Below are positions 41,616-50,047 of a stretch of DNA of 64,000 nucleotides, piece by piece. Source of the stretch: Pseudooceanicola sp050897975. Lineage in GTDB: Bacteria; Pseudomonadota; Alphaproteobacteria; Rhodobacterales; Rhodobacteraceae. The stretch lies in the NCBI RefSeq assembly GCF_050897975.1, contig NZ_JBPAXY010000001.1, positions 310,001 to 374,000 of the forward strand. The letters are read 5' to 3'. The translations under genes were made by a program, and so were the position numbers. Each line of letters begins with the position of its first letter. Position 1 is the first letter of the stretch. Under the pieces are notes generated by a model, which saw only the letters and a list, made by a program, of their open reading frames with translations, was not told the origin of the DNA and did no database searches.

Positions 41616-42434
41616 ATGCGCCTTTTCCCCGCCCTCTTGTCCGCCCTTCTGGCCCTGCCCCTGACGGCTCTGGCTCAGCCCCTGCCCCTGCCGCTGATCG
41701 GCGCGGCGCATTCCCATAACGACTACCGGCAGGTCCAGCCGCTGGATCTGGCGCTGGAGGGGCAGTTCGCCTCGGTCGAGGTGGATCTGTGGCTGCGCGA
41801 CGGCGCGTTGATGGTGGCCCATACCGCGCCCGAGATCACGCCGGGGCGCACCCTGCAAAGCCTCTACCTCGACCCGCTGCGGGACCGGGTGGCGGCCAAT
41901 GGCGGCTGGGTCTATGCCGGGCAGGACCGCCCGCTGATCCTGCTGATCGACCTGAAATCCGAGGGCCCCGCCACCTATGCAGCGCTGAGCCGGGTTCTGG
42001 CCGAGTATCAAGACATGATGATCTGGTGGCAGGAGGGCGTGGCCCAGCCCGGGGCGATCCTGCCGGTGATCACCGGCAACGAACCCCAGGCCCTGATCGC
42101 CGCCGAGGCCCCCCGCCGGGCCGCCATCGACACCGCCGTCGCCCTGCCCGAGGGCCTGTCGCCTACCCTCGCGCCCATGGCCAGCGAGAAGTGGCGCAAC
42201 CATTTCCGCTGGGACGGGGACGGCCCCATGCCCGAGGCCGAGCTGGCGCAGCTGCGCGCCCTGATCGCCGCTGCCCATGCCCAGGGGCGCGTGCTGCGGT
42301 TCTACGCCACCCCCGACCTGCGCGGCCCGGCCCGCGACCGGCTGTGGACCCGGCTGCTGGACGAAGGGGTGGACCTGATCAATACCGACGATCCGCGCGG
42401 GCTGGCGCGGTTCCTGGCGGCCCGAGGGGAATAG
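41616..42434 (+). CDS. Exported PI-PLC/GDPD-superfamily phosphodiesterase-like protein
   Basis: 272 residues with a signal peptide (MRLFPALLSALLALPLTALA). The TIM-barrel start GAAHSHNDYRQVQPLDLAL has His and Asn/Asp in the order of glycerophosphodiester/phosphatidylinositol phosphodiesterases; SVEVDLWLRDGALMVAH supplies the Glu/Asp metal pair and second His. LILLIDLKSEG and LINTDDPRGLA complete the barrel strands. The likely role is hydrolysis of a phosphodiester in the periplasm; substrate unknown. Start 41616 follows CGAAAGGACCCCCG. Divergent from the DUF1800 gene. A repeat unit follows at 42445. Confidence 0.82.
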   Translation: MRLFPALLSALLALPLTALAQPLPLPLIGAAHSHNDYRQVQPLDLALEGQFASVEVDLWLRDGALMVAHTAPEITPGRTLQSLYLDPLRDRVAANGGWVYAGQDRPLILLIDLKSEGPATYAALSRVLAEYQDMMIWWQEGVAQPGAILPVITGNEPQALIAAEAPRRAAIDTAVALPEGLSPTLAPMASEKWRNHFRWDGDGPMPEAELAQLRALIAAAHAQGRVLRFYATPDLRGPARDRLWTRLLDEGVDLINTDDPRGLARFLAARGE

Positions 42435-42444
42435 GCGGGGTCTA

Positions 42445-42500
42445 TCGCCCGTGCCCGTGCGATGCCTCCCTAGCGGGGATATTTTTGGCAATGAGAAGAG
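42445..42500. repeat. Single intergenic repeat unit
   Basis: ATCGC/GCGAT mini-hairpin (42444-42463), then GATGCCTCCCTAGCGGGG and ATATTTTTGGCAATGAGAAG. It matches the left half of the 8048-8190 element (hairpin, GCCTCC...GGGAGTATTTTT). Confidence 0.65.
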
Positions 42501-42552
42501 GGGGGGGGGCAGCGCGGGCAAGCCCCGGCTGAGACCTCCGCCAACGGGGCGG

Positions 42553-42822
42553 CTACTTCAGCTGGCTGTCCTTCGAGCCGCGCCGGTTGATGCCGCCGCG
42601 CCGCTCGGGGCGACCGTCGCGTTCCATCTGGCAATCGATGCACAGTTTCACCCCCGGGATCGCCTGGCGGCGTTTTTCGGGGATGGGTTCCTCGCATTCG
42701 GCGCAATGGGTCAGGCTTTCGCCCTGCGGCCCCTTGCGGGCCTGCATCCGTTTCAGCTCATCGCTGATCGAAGCTTCGATCTGTTCGCTTACCGCGCCGT
42801 CGCGCGCCCAACCACCGGCCAT
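42553..42822 (-). CDS. DksA/TraR family C4-type zinc finger protein
   Basis: 89 residues. The zinc site is Cys40-x2-Cys43 (CAEC) and Cys61-x2-Cys64 (CIDC), as in TraR, which is a half-length DksA that binds the RNA polymerase secondary channel. The N-terminal coiled-coil stem (VSEQIEASISDELKRMQARK) is short, and the acidic tip of DksA is not obvious; phage and plasmid TraR proteins are similar. It may modulate rRNA and stress promoters, but could also be a generic small zinc finger. An AGGAGG-type site precedes the ATG at 42822. Confidence 0.85.
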   Translation of the reverse strand: MAGGWARDGAVSEQIEASISDELKRMQARKGPQGESLTHCAECEEPIPEKRRQAIPGVKLCIDCQMERDGRPERRGGINRRGSKDSQLK

Positions 42823-42914
42823 GGGGCCCTCCTATTGCGGGATCCGGGAAGGGTAGCGGGGGTGGGGCGGGATGGGAAGGGGGGCGGGCGATCAGGGTCT
42901 CGGGCGGGCCGGGA

Positions 42915-43385
42915 TCAGCCCCATTCCCCAGACCAGCTGTTATAGGCGATGACATGGGGAAACTTGGGCAACGGGTTCACCGGTGTTTCGCCATCTTCCC
43001 CATCGAAGAACCGCGAGTAGATGACCACGCAGTCCTCGGGAACGCTGTTGCTGAGCGATTGGTTGAACCTGGGCTGGAAATAGGAAATCAGCGCCTGTTC
43101 CGCGACCCGAAGGTCGGTATGGCATTTCGTCCCGCGTCGACCACCGATGCCCCGGGTCACGATCTCCCCGCAGAAGAATTTCGTGTTGTCGGGATGGGCC
43201 ATTTTCTCGTGATTGTTCATACGCGTCTGCGGGCGCCCCGTCAGCCCCACGTAGTTCAGGGTGTTCCCCTTGCCCAAGCCCATGTAGAGGCAGCGCGTAC
43301 CCTCGGGCCATTCCTTCATGGCAAGGCGCAACTCGTCCTTGCTGGTGTAAGGTCCATACCAATCCACGATGACGGCTACTGGCAT
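42915..43385 (-). CDS. Stand-alone GIY-YIG-like domain protein
   Basis: About 156 residues. The domain reads CLYMGLGKG (Tyr34, Gly36), NYVGLTGRPQTRMNNHEKM (Tyr45, Arg55, His59), then AEQALISYFQPRFN (Glu96, Asn108), which reproduces the key residues of GIY-YIG nucleases (YxG, YVG, Arg, His, Glu, Asn). There is no helicase, RNase or HNH partner domain, and the C-terminal 45 residues (EDCVVIYSRFFDGEDGE...) are unassigned. Function may be a DNA endonuclease of a mobile or defence module. The local G+C is lower than in the neighbours, suggesting transfer. Start 43385 has GGGGGAGG at 8 nt; a longer frame upstream is not needed. Confidence 0.7.
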   Translation of the reverse strand: MPVAVIVDWYGPYTSKDELRLAMKEWPEGTRCLYMGLGKGNTLNYVGLTGRPQTRMNNHEKMAHPDNTKFFCGEIVTRGIGGRRGTKCHTDLRVAEQALISYFQPRFNQSLSNSVPEDCVVIYSRFFDGEDGETPVNPLPKFPHVIAYNSWSGEWG

Positions 43386-43572
43386 TCTGGCGACCTCCCC
43401 CGGTTTCGTCTTTTCTTCGAGACAAACATGCGGATGGGTATCTTTCAAGCTTTCACGGGCAGTTCCGCCTGCCTTCTCGGGCGGCCAGACACGGCGGGTG
43501 CCCCGTTCCGCGCCTTGGCAGGCTTGGGCGCGCAGGCCGCTGACAGCCTGCACCGAGGCGCCCCCGCGCCCC

Positions 43573-44295
43573 CTACCCCGCCAGCTCGGCCTTATGCGCC
43601 TCGACCATCTCGGCCATGGAGTTGAAGCGGAAATCATACTGCGGCATGTCACCGGGGTTCATCGTGGCGCCAAAGCCCTCCTGGGCGTGGCGGCGGTAAA
43701 TCCAGGCGTTGGTCAACCCGTGGCGATTGGCGGGCTGGTGGTCGTGGAACATCGACTCGGCGGTGTGCAGGATGTCGGCCTTGCCCAGTCCGACGCGCGC
43801 CAGATGTTCCAGCATATACTCGAAATTGCGGTCGGCGGGTTTGTAGCTGCCCACGTCCTCGGCGGTGAAGACATGGTCGAAGGTCACACCCAGCTTGGCG
43901 TTGGAGAACTTGAACGAGGCCGCGTCGACATTGGACAGCACGCAGAGCTTGAAATGCTGCTGCAGATAGGCCAGCGCCGCGGCGCTGTCGGGGAAGGCGG
44001 GCCAGTGTTCGACGCTCTGGCCATAGGTCAGGCACTCTTCCCAGGTGACGGGGATCTGCCATTCCTCGGCCAGGCGGCGATAGACCGTGGCCAGCAGCCG
44101 GGTATAGGGCATCGCCGGGGTCCAGCGTTGCTGGGTGCTTTCGTGGAAGGCGTGGGCCTCCAGGATGCGGTCGCGGCCCAGGGGGGTGGCCAGGCGGTCG
44201 GTCAGCGGCTTCAGCCCGGCGACCATGCCGCTTTCCCAGTCGATCAGCGTTCCGTAGACATCGAAGGTCAGGATCTTGAAGTCGGAAAGGCGCAT
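43573..44295 (-). CDS. Haloacid dehalogenase type II
   Basis: 240 residues. HAD motif I ILTFDVYGTLIDWESG (Asp nucleophile, about 11), motif II VLSNVDAASFKFS, Lys and motif III VFTAEDVGSYKPADRNFEYM, and the last motif AESMFHDHQPANRHGL. The pattern matches L-2-haloacid dehalogenases/HAD type II enzymes. Haloacid dehalogenation or a general phosphatase activity is possible. On the minus strand, followed by a 187-nt gap to the GIY-YIG gene. GAAGGACCCCCGCC precedes the ATG. Confidence 0.88.
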   Translation of the reverse strand: MRLSDFKILTFDVYGTLIDWESGMVAGLKPLTDRLATPLGRDRILEAHAFHESTQQRWTPAMPYTRLLATVYRRLAEEWQIPVTWEECLTYGQSVEHWPAFPDSAAALAYLQQHFKLCVLSNVDAASFKFSNAKLGVTFDHVFTAEDVGSYKPADRNFEYMLEHLARVGLGKADILHTAESMFHDHQPANRHGLTNAWIYRRHAQEGFGATMNPGDMPQYDFRFNSMAEMVEAHKAELAG

Positions 44296-44365
44296 GGCGG
44301 GGGTCCTTCTGTCACAGCGTCGCCCCGGTGTCGCCCCGATCCGCCCCGAAGGTCAATGGCCCGCG

Positions 44366-44395
44366 CCGCCCGTGCCGCGGCCCCGGGACGGGCGG
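44366..44395. terminator. GC hairpin downstream of cfa
   Basis: CCGCCCGT (44366-44373) pairs with ACGGGCGG (44388-44395). Without a T-run it is a weak terminator candidate for the minus-strand cfa gene. Confidence 0.4.
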
Positions 44396-44438
44396 GCCTG
44401 TCCCTTGGGCATCCGGCGGCGCGCCCGGCGCCCGGCGA

Positions 44439-45674
44439 TCACTCGGCGGCGCTGCGCTCGGTCCGGGCATCGCCGCGATAGAGATAGTCGCGGGTCAGCG
44501 GCACCGCTTCCTGGTCGCGGGCCAGCTGGACCTGGAACACCACCTGGTCATTCATGCGGAAGGTCAGCTCGCAGGCGATCAGGTAAAGGCGCCACATGCG
44601 CACGAAGGCGTCGTCATAAAGCTCGCGCGCCTTGTCGGCGTTCTGCATGAAGCGGTCGTACCAGTGTTTCAGCGTCTCGGCGTAATGCAGGCGCCAGACC
44701 TCGACGTCGCAGGTCACCAGGTGTTCTTTCTCGATCGCCGCCGCCATCTCGGACAGGGCGGGTACATAGCCGCCGGGGAAGATGTACTTGGAGATGAAGG
44801 CCGCCGTCACCGTGGGCGGATCGCTGCGCCCGATGGTATGGATCAGCGCCACGCCCTGGGGCGCCAGCAGCTGTTTCACATGATGGAAATACTCGCGGTA
44901 ATGGGGCACGCCCACATGTTCGAACATGCCAACCGAGACGATCCGGTCGAAGGTCTCGTCCACGTGGCGATAATCCTGAAGGCGGAACTCGACCTGGCCC
45001 TCCAGCCCGGCCTCCTTGGCCCGTTGCACCGCGATGGCGTGCTGTTCCTTCGACAGGGTGACGCCCACCACGTTGACGCCGTAGTCGCGCGCCAGGGTCA
45101 GGGCCATCCCGCCCCAGCCACAGCCGATGTCCAGCACCCGCATCCCCGGCTGCAACAGCAGCTTGCCCGCGATATGGTGCTTCTTGGCCGCCTGCGCCTC
45201 TTCCAGGGTCATGTCGGGGCGGGCGAAATAGGCGCAGGAATACTGCCGGTCCTCATCCAGGAAGAGATCGTATAGCTCGCCCGACAGGTCGTAGTGATGC
45301 GCCACGTTTTCCTGCGCCTTGCCCACCGGGTTGAACTGGGCGATCCGCCGCAGCAGGCGCCGCCCGCTGGACACCGCCTTGTGCAGCCGCCCGCGCACCG
45401 CCCCCTCGCTGCGCAGGTTGATCATCGCCAGGGTGATGATGCCGTAGATATCTTCGTCCACCAGCTCCAGTCGGCCATCCATATAGGCCTCGCAGAAGGC
45501 CAGCTCGATATCGGAGATCATCTTGCGCGGCAGATCCGGGTCTTTCAGCACCACCGCCACCTCGGGGCCCGCGCCGCCGCCAAAGCTTTTGCGCGTGCCG
45601 TCGGCAAAGGTGACCTCCAGCCGTCCCTTGCGGATGGCCCGATCCAGGAATGAAATCAGTATTGAATCCCACAT
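44439..45674 (-). CDS. cfa: Cyclopropane-fatty-acyl-phospholipid synthase
   Basis: 411 residues. SAM-dependent enzyme adding a methylene group to cis double bonds of membrane phospholipids, usually in stationary or acid stress. SAM loop RVLDIGCGWGGMALTLARDY is near 185, followed by GVTLSKEQHAIAVQRAKEAG, MFEHVGVPHYREYF, HTIGRSDPP and FPGGYVPALSEM; all are diagnostic. ENVAHHYDLSGELYDLFLDE is the substrate-proximal stretch. The start ATG 45674 follows GAGGGAGAG. The upstream region is AT-rich (see 45814-45894), consistent with a promoter area. Confidence 0.95.
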   Translation of the reverse strand: MWDSILISFLDRAIRKGRLEVTFADGTRKSFGGGAGPEVAVVLKDPDLPRKMISDIELAFCEAYMDGRLELVDEDIYGIITLAMINLRSEGAVRGRLHKAVSSGRRLLRRIAQFNPVGKAQENVAHHYDLSGELYDLFLDEDRQYSCAYFARPDMTLEEAQAAKKHHIAGKLLLQPGMRVLDIGCGWGGMALTLARDYGVNVVGVTLSKEQHAIAVQRAKEAGLEGQVEFRLQDYRHVDETFDRIVSVGMFEHVGVPHYREYFHHVKQLLAPQGVALIHTIGRSDPPTVTAAFISKYIFPGGYVPALSEMAAAIEKEHLVTCDVEVWRLHYAETLKHWYDRFMQNADKARELYDDAFVRMWRLYLIACELTFRMNDQVVFQVQLARDQEAVPLTRDYLYRGDARTERSAAE

Positions 45675-46130
45675 AGCGTTCTCTCCCTCGAAAGGGTCCT
45701 CATGTCGTGATGCGGTCGCGGCGGGGCGGTCACGTCAGACACGCGCCCCCCGGGCAGGGTGCGGGCTGCAAGCGGGGCCAGGGGCCGGACCGGTCGCGCT
45801 GCCAGCATGGCAGGAGTTAATAAAAGATGTAAATCGCATGAATGCGTATGCAATGTGTATGAAAGCACAAATGATTGGTTAACGGGCGCACCAAGCCTGC
45901 TTGACCCGCGCCCCCCTTCGGCGGCGCAGCTTTTGCGCGAAACACGGTGGCGGCGCGGCACGGAAACGGGCGTCGGGCCCAAGGGGCGGGCCCTCACGCT
46001 TCCCCAAGGGCAGGACAGGCGCCCCCGCCCGGCCCCTTGCTTCCTCGTCGCCCTTTTCCTGACGCCCTCCGTCACAGCCCCCTGCGCCGGTACCCTTCGT
46101 ACACTTCTACCTGTCCCCTGGGCGCTCCCT
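45675..46130. other. Intergenic space between cfa and the low-GC cassette
   Basis: No gene seen. 45814-45894 is an AT-rich island in GC-rich DNA containing an imperfect tandem 11-mer (AATGCGTATG at 45841-45850 and CAATGTGTATG at 45851-45861) and CGCAT-GA-ATGCG (45835-45846). A small hairpin CTGCCA/TGGCAG lies at about 45799-45813. It is likely the cfa promoter/regulatory region. 45900-46130 shows nothing. Confidence 0.45.
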
Positions 46131-46661
46131 TTACGGAGCCGTAGATCGACAATCAGAAGTCGCTGCGAAAAATCTAAGCCCTGCTCCAAAAGCCAAGCGA
46201 TCCTGTTGTCTCTGTATGGTCTCTATGAGGGATCCATGCAGGCACATCAGCGTATGAGAGGGACCAGCAAACTCTTGCGAAAGCAGCAGACTATCGCAAA
46301 CACTGGCCTTCGCGCAGGCAGCAGCCGCATCAAGGAAGCCAACCAGGTTGGTGAAACTAGAAATGAACTCTTTTCCCCCCTCTGCATGAACGATCCGGTC
46401 GGACAAGGCCGCCGTCACCTCTTCTCTGTTCGGGAGGGCGAAAATCTGGGCTAGGTCATAGTCGAACCAGCTGGAGCTGACCCGGTTGTAGCTTTGCCGA
46501 ACCGGATCTGTCTGGAACTGAAGAATGTATTGCAGGCTGGCTTCTTGACGATCACGCGCACTGTTTCTGCGATACTCGGCAGCACCAAGTGCAAGCGCAA
46601 GGATGCCCACGAAAATTCCGGTTGCTTCGACAATCCGGAAAATCCGTTCCGCCCGCATCAT
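46131..46661 (-). CDS. Hypothetical membrane-anchored protein of the low-GC cassette
   Basis: 176 residues, unrecognised. One N-terminal membrane helix (about residues 9-28, VEATGIFVGILALALGAAEY) followed by a charged helical region with RRNSARDRQEASLQYILQF, then soluble sequence with three Cys (CAKASVCDS, MCLHG). It resembles DUF4760-like single-helix proteins only in layout. It overlaps the preceding gene by 4 nt (46658-46661, ATGA), so it is the last gene of a three-gene operon. The DNA is about half G+C, far below the flanks, indicating horizontal origin. Confidence 0.72.
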   Translation of the reverse strand: MMRAERIFRIVEATGIFVGILALALGAAEYRRNSARDRQEASLQYILQFQTDPVRQSYNRVSSSWFDYDLAQIFALPNREEVTAALSDRIVHAEGGKEFISSFTNLVGFLDAAAACAKASVCDSLLLSQEFAGPSHTLMCLHGSLIETIQRQQDRLAFGAGLRFFAATSDCRSTAP

Positions 46662-47041
46662 TCGCAGGGCCTCTTCGGAAGGCCGGACCAGTCGGCATCC
46701 TGCTCGATCCGATCGGCGGCAAGGCAGTTCAGCTCCTGCTTGCTGAACACGACAGCAGGGGAAGGGGTCACATAGCGCCCTCTAAATACGGCCTTCTCAT
46801 TCATCTCTTCGCCGCTGTTGGTCACCAAGTCGGAAAGGTTGGTGCTTACGTCTGGGCAGCGGCTCAGGACGATTACAACCGGGTCGCTGGGCGCCGCGCG
46901 GAGCGCATCGAGGTTTTCGATCAGGCACTGGGCCCATTCGGACCTGATGTACCAGTACGTGTCGGGGGTATGCTGAGCCGTCGCCGAAGTGCCGATCAGG
47001 ACAGAAAGGCCTGAGGAAAACAAAGCGGACCGAGAAATCAT
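46658..47041 (-). CDS. Hypothetical small exported four-cysteine protein
   Basis: 127 residues, unrecognised. A signal peptide is clear: MISRSALFSSGLSVLIG then TSATAQ, cleavage probably after TAQ or SATA. The mature part of about 105 residues has four cysteines (WAQC, LSRC, LNC and the C-terminal PCE), an even number compatible with two disulfides. It overlaps both neighbours by 4 nt, so it is translated in a coupled fashion between the ClpP-like protein and the membrane-anchored protein. Likely periplasmic; a partner or substrate for the ClpP-like protein is a natural hypothesis but is untested. Confidence 0.72.
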   Translation of the reverse strand: MISRSALFSSGLSVLIGTSATAQHTPDTYWYIRSEWAQCLIENLDALRAAPSDPVVIVLSRCPDVSTNLSDLVTNSGEEMNEKAVFRGRYVTPSPAVVFSKQELNCLAADRIEQDADWSGLPKRPCE

Positions 47042-48060
47042 TTCAGGCTATCCAGTCGTGTGGGGCCGGGCAGAAGCATGTAATGGCTGCGCGAAGTGTA
47101 CCTTCGGTTCCATCTGTTCGTGAAGCCGCTATCGTATCTAACCCCGGAGTTCTTCTCTGGAACAGGATAGCAGTCCTCGGTCGTGTCTCCCTCGGGGTAG
47201 AGTTGAAGATGCCAGCTGCCACCAGTGTTCTTTGGGACAAATTCCTGAAGCGCTTCGACGGTATAGGCAGGTGCGTCTTCGCCAACGGCCCAATGAACGG
47301 CATTGTAGCAAAGCAAGAACAACCCTTGGCTTGGGTCGATTTCGGGTCTCTGGATGGCCAGTTCGATTTCCCACCGTGCGACCTGATTGACCGTTTCGAC
47401 CATCATCATCTTGTCAGGGGGCGTCAGCAGCATCTCGATCAGCAGGGACACCGGAAGAATGGGTTCACGCGACTGATCGCCCGGCTTCACGGTCGCAAAA
47501 CCACGCAGCGCCCTTGTCAGATCCGCCAAGGCAGTGCCGTAAACCTGTTCAGCAGTCTCTTTTGAGTAGGTCGTGTCAGGCAAGGTGATCGACGGCGCGT
47601 GGAAACCAAGCTGTGCACCCGGACGAAGAATTCGGTACGCTTGCTTACCGACATCAGAGTATCCGCCACTCATGAAGATGATCGCGCAGGCCGAGAGACA
47701 GGATTGATCCTTGTCGACCATGGTGACGAAACGGCGGTCTATGTACTCCGCAATACGAACGGCCTCGGCAAAGGAGCCACCCTTGCTGTCAAGGCACAGG
47801 ATAGCTGGGGCTCCGGTCGAACCAGACTCCAGAGCGTGTTGAAGACGTTCCAGGTCGCCGGGCTCGATTGGACCCGACAGTTTATACCGGCAAGCAAGAT
47901 CTACCGGGTTTTGAAGAGTCTCAAAGATCGCGTTAGAAGCCGCATAATCATGTGGTCCGACGTAGGGGCCAATAAATTCTATCTCGGCTGCCCTTGCTGA
48001 GCGAGGCAACAGAAGGCCAGCCGTGAATGCGATCAGCATAAGATAATAGAGAAAACGCAT
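47038..48060 (-). CDS. Exported ClpP/SppA-like (COG3904-type) serine peptidase-like protein
   Basis: 340 residues from ATG 48060 (MRFLYYLMLIAFTAGLLLP signal peptide, cleavage after ARA). The core reads CLDSKGGSFAEAVRIAEYID, like ClpP's N/DSPGGS oxyanion strand; SCLSACAIIFMSGG gives nucleophile Ser123 between Cys121 and Cys125; GAQLGFHAP gives His154. So Ser and His of the ClpP-fold dyad/triad are conserved in a periplasmic protein. The last 150 residues are unassigned, with Cys-rich and Trp-rich stretches. An alternative TTG start at 48093 has GGAGG 10 nt upstream. First gene of the low-GC operon, divergent from aspS. Confidence 0.75.
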   Translation of the reverse strand: MRFLYYLMLIAFTAGLLLPRSARAAEIEFIGPYVGPHDYAASNAIFETLQNPVDLACRYKLSGPIEPGDLERLQHALESGSTGAPAILCLDSKGGSFAEAVRIAEYIDRRFVTMVDKDQSCLSACAIIFMSGGYSDVGKQAYRILRPGAQLGFHAPSITLPDTTYSKETAEQVYGTALADLTRALRGFATVKPGDQSREPILPVSLLIEMLLTPPDKMMMVETVNQVARWEIELAIQRPEIDPSQGLFLLCYNAVHWAVGEDAPAYTVEALQEFVPKNTGGSWHLQLYPEGDTTEDCYPVPEKNSGVRYDSGFTNRWNRRYTSRSHYMLLPGPTRLDSLK

Positions 48061-48265
48061 CTCGAAGACCCAGCGGCAAATTGTGGAACTCAAGCTAGAT
48101 GAACCTCCACCCGCGAAGCAAAAGCTTTTACGACTATCGGAGCCTGTCGAGGCGCTTTCCTCTGTCTCCCTTGACTTTCCGGGCGCTTCGGTGTGAACCG
48201 GCGCAAGCCTTATCTCCGGGTCCTGACGGTCCGGACACCGCCCGAAAAGACGAAGAGGACACGAG

Positions 48266-50047
48266 ATGCATTCCTACCGCAGCCACACCTGCGCCGACCT
48301 GACCAAGGCCAATGTGGGCGATACCGTTCGCCTGTCCGGCTGGGTGCACCGGGTGCGCGATCACGGCGGCATCCTCTTCATCGACCTGCGCGACCACTAC
48401 GGCACCACCCAGGTGCTCTGCGACCCCGACAGCGCGGCCTTTGCCGAGGTCGAGAAGGTCCGCTCCGAATGGTGTATCCGCATCGACGGCGAGGTGAAGG
48501 CCCGCGACGAAGGCCTGGTGAACCCCAAGCTGCCCACGGGCGAGATCGAGGTTTTCGTGCGTGACATCGAGGTGCTGGGCGCCGCGAAGGAACTGCCGCT
48601 GATGGTCTTCGGCGATCAGGAATACCCCGAGGAAACCCGCCTGCGCTATCGCTACCTGGACCTGCGCCGCGAGGCGATGCAGCGCAACATGACCCTGCGC
48701 TCTGACGTGGTGGCCGCGATGCGCCGCCGCATGTGGGACAAGGGCTTCCGCGAATACCAGACGCCGATCATCACCGCCTCCTCGCCCGAGGGCGCGCGCG
48801 ACTTCCTGGTGCCGTCCCGTCTGCACCCGGGCAAGTTCTACGCCCTGCCCCAGGCCCCGCAGCAGTTCAAGCAGCTGCTGATGGTCTCGGGCTTCGACAA
48901 GTATTTCCAGATCGCGCCCTGCTTCCGCGACGAGGACCCGCGCGCCGACCGTTCGCCCACCGACTTCTACCAGCTGGACATGGAGATGAGCTTCGTCACC
49001 CAGCAGGACGTCTTCGACACGATCTCGCCGGTGCTGGCGGGGATCTTCGAGGAATTCGGCGGCGGCAAGAAAGTCGATGCGCCCGAAAGCTGGCCGCAGA
49101 TCAGCTATGCCGATGCGGCGCTGAAATACGGCAGCGACAAACCCGACCTGCGCAACCCGATCGAGATGCAGGTGGTCTCCGAGCATTTCGCCGGCTCCGG
49201 CTTTGCGATCTTCGCCAAGCTGCTGGAGCAGGAAGGCACCGAGATCCGCGCCATCCCCGCGCCGACGGGCGGCAGCCGCAAGTTCTGCGACCGCATGAAC
49301 GCCTTCGCCCAGAAGGAAGGTCTGCCCGGCATGGGCTATATCTTCTGGCGCGACAAGGACGGCGAAATGGAGGCCGCAGGCCCCCTGGCCAAGAACATCG
49401 GCCCCGAGCGCACCGAGGCGATCCGCCAGCAACTGGGTCTGGGCGTCGGCGATGCGGCCTTCTTCCTGGGGGGCAAGCCGAAGTCCTTCGAGGCCGTCGC
49501 GGGCCGGGCGCGCAACGTCATTGGCGAGGAACTGGGCCTGACCGACCAGAACCGCTTCGCCTTCGCCTGGATCGTCGATTTCCCGATCTACGAAAAGGAC
49601 GAGGAAACCGGCAAGCTGGACTTCGAACACAACCCCTTCTCGATGCCCCAGGGCGGCATGGAGGCGCTGGAGGGCGACCCGCTGGCGGTCAAGGGCTTCC
49701 AGTATGACCTGGCCTGCAACGGCTACGAGCTGGTTTCGGGCGCGATCCGGAACCACAAGCCCGAGATCATGTTCAAGGCCTTCGAGATCGCGGGCTACGG
49801 CAAGGAAGAGGTGCTGAAACGCTTCGGCGGCATGGTCAACGCCTTCCAGTACGGCGCACCGCCCCACGGCGGCTGCGCGGCGGGCATCGACCGCATCGTC
49901 ATGCTGCTGGCCGAGGAAAGCAACATCCGCGAGGTCATCCTCTTCCCGATGAACCAGCGCGCCGAGGACCTGATGATGGACGCCCCCTCGGAACCGCTGC
50001 CCGAGCAGCTGATGGAGCTGAACCTGCGGGTCATCCCGCAGGAATAA
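48266..50047 (+). CDS. aspS: Aspartyl-tRNA synthetase
   Basis: Class II synthetase for tRNA-Asp, 593 residues, the normal bacterial length including the GAD insert. OB-fold anticodon domain at the N-terminus (VRLSGWVHRVRDHGGILFID), motif 2 FRDEDPRADRSPTDFYQLDMEM as two pieces beginning CFRDEDPRADRSPTDFYQ, and motif 3 GCAAGIDRIVMLL near the C-terminus. Alphaproteobacterial AspRS is often non-discriminating, also making Asp-tRNA-Asn; not decided here. GAGGACACGAG precedes the ATG. A terminator lies at 50086. Confidence 0.97.
   Translation: MHSYRSHTCADLTKANVGDTVRLSGWVHRVRDHGGILFIDLRDHYGTTQVLCDPDSAAFAEVEKVRSEWCIRIDGEVKARDEGLVNPKLPTGEIEVFVRDIEVLGAAKELPLMVFGDQEYPEETRLRYRYLDLRREAMQRNMTLRSDVVAAMRRRMWDKGFREYQTPIITASSPEGARDFLVPSRLHPGKFYALPQAPQQFKQLLMVSGFDKYFQIAPCFRDEDPRADRSPTDFYQLDMEMSFVTQQDVFDTISPVLAGIFEEFGGGKKVDAPESWPQISYADAALKYGSDKPDLRNPIEMQVVSEHFAGSGFAIFAKLLEQEGTEIRAIPAPTGGSRKFCDRMNAFAQKEGLPGMGYIFWRDKDGEMEAAGPLAKNIGPERTEAIRQQLGLGVGDAAFFLGGKPKSFEAVAGRARNVIGEELGLTDQNRFAFAWIVDFPIYEKDEETGKLDFEHNPFSMPQGGMEALEGDPLAVKGFQYDLACNGYELVSGAIRNHKPEIMFKAFEIAGYGKEEVLKRFGGMVNAFQYGAPPHGGCAAGIDRIVMLLAEESNIREVILFPMNQRAEDLMMDAPSEPLPEQLMELNLRVIPQE

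Noticed and set aside
41472..42521. 350-codon N-terminal extension of the DUF1800 gene
   Set aside because: It runs opposite the signal-peptide-bearing phosphodiesterase gene and has no family match; the normal DUF1800 N-terminus begins at 41471.
46131..48060. Toxin-antitoxin or phage-defence label for the low-GC cassette
   Set aside because: No nuclease, kinase, reverse transcriptase, TIR or HEPN motif is visible; two of three proteins are exported or membrane-anchored, so an envelope role is more likely than an intracellular defence role.
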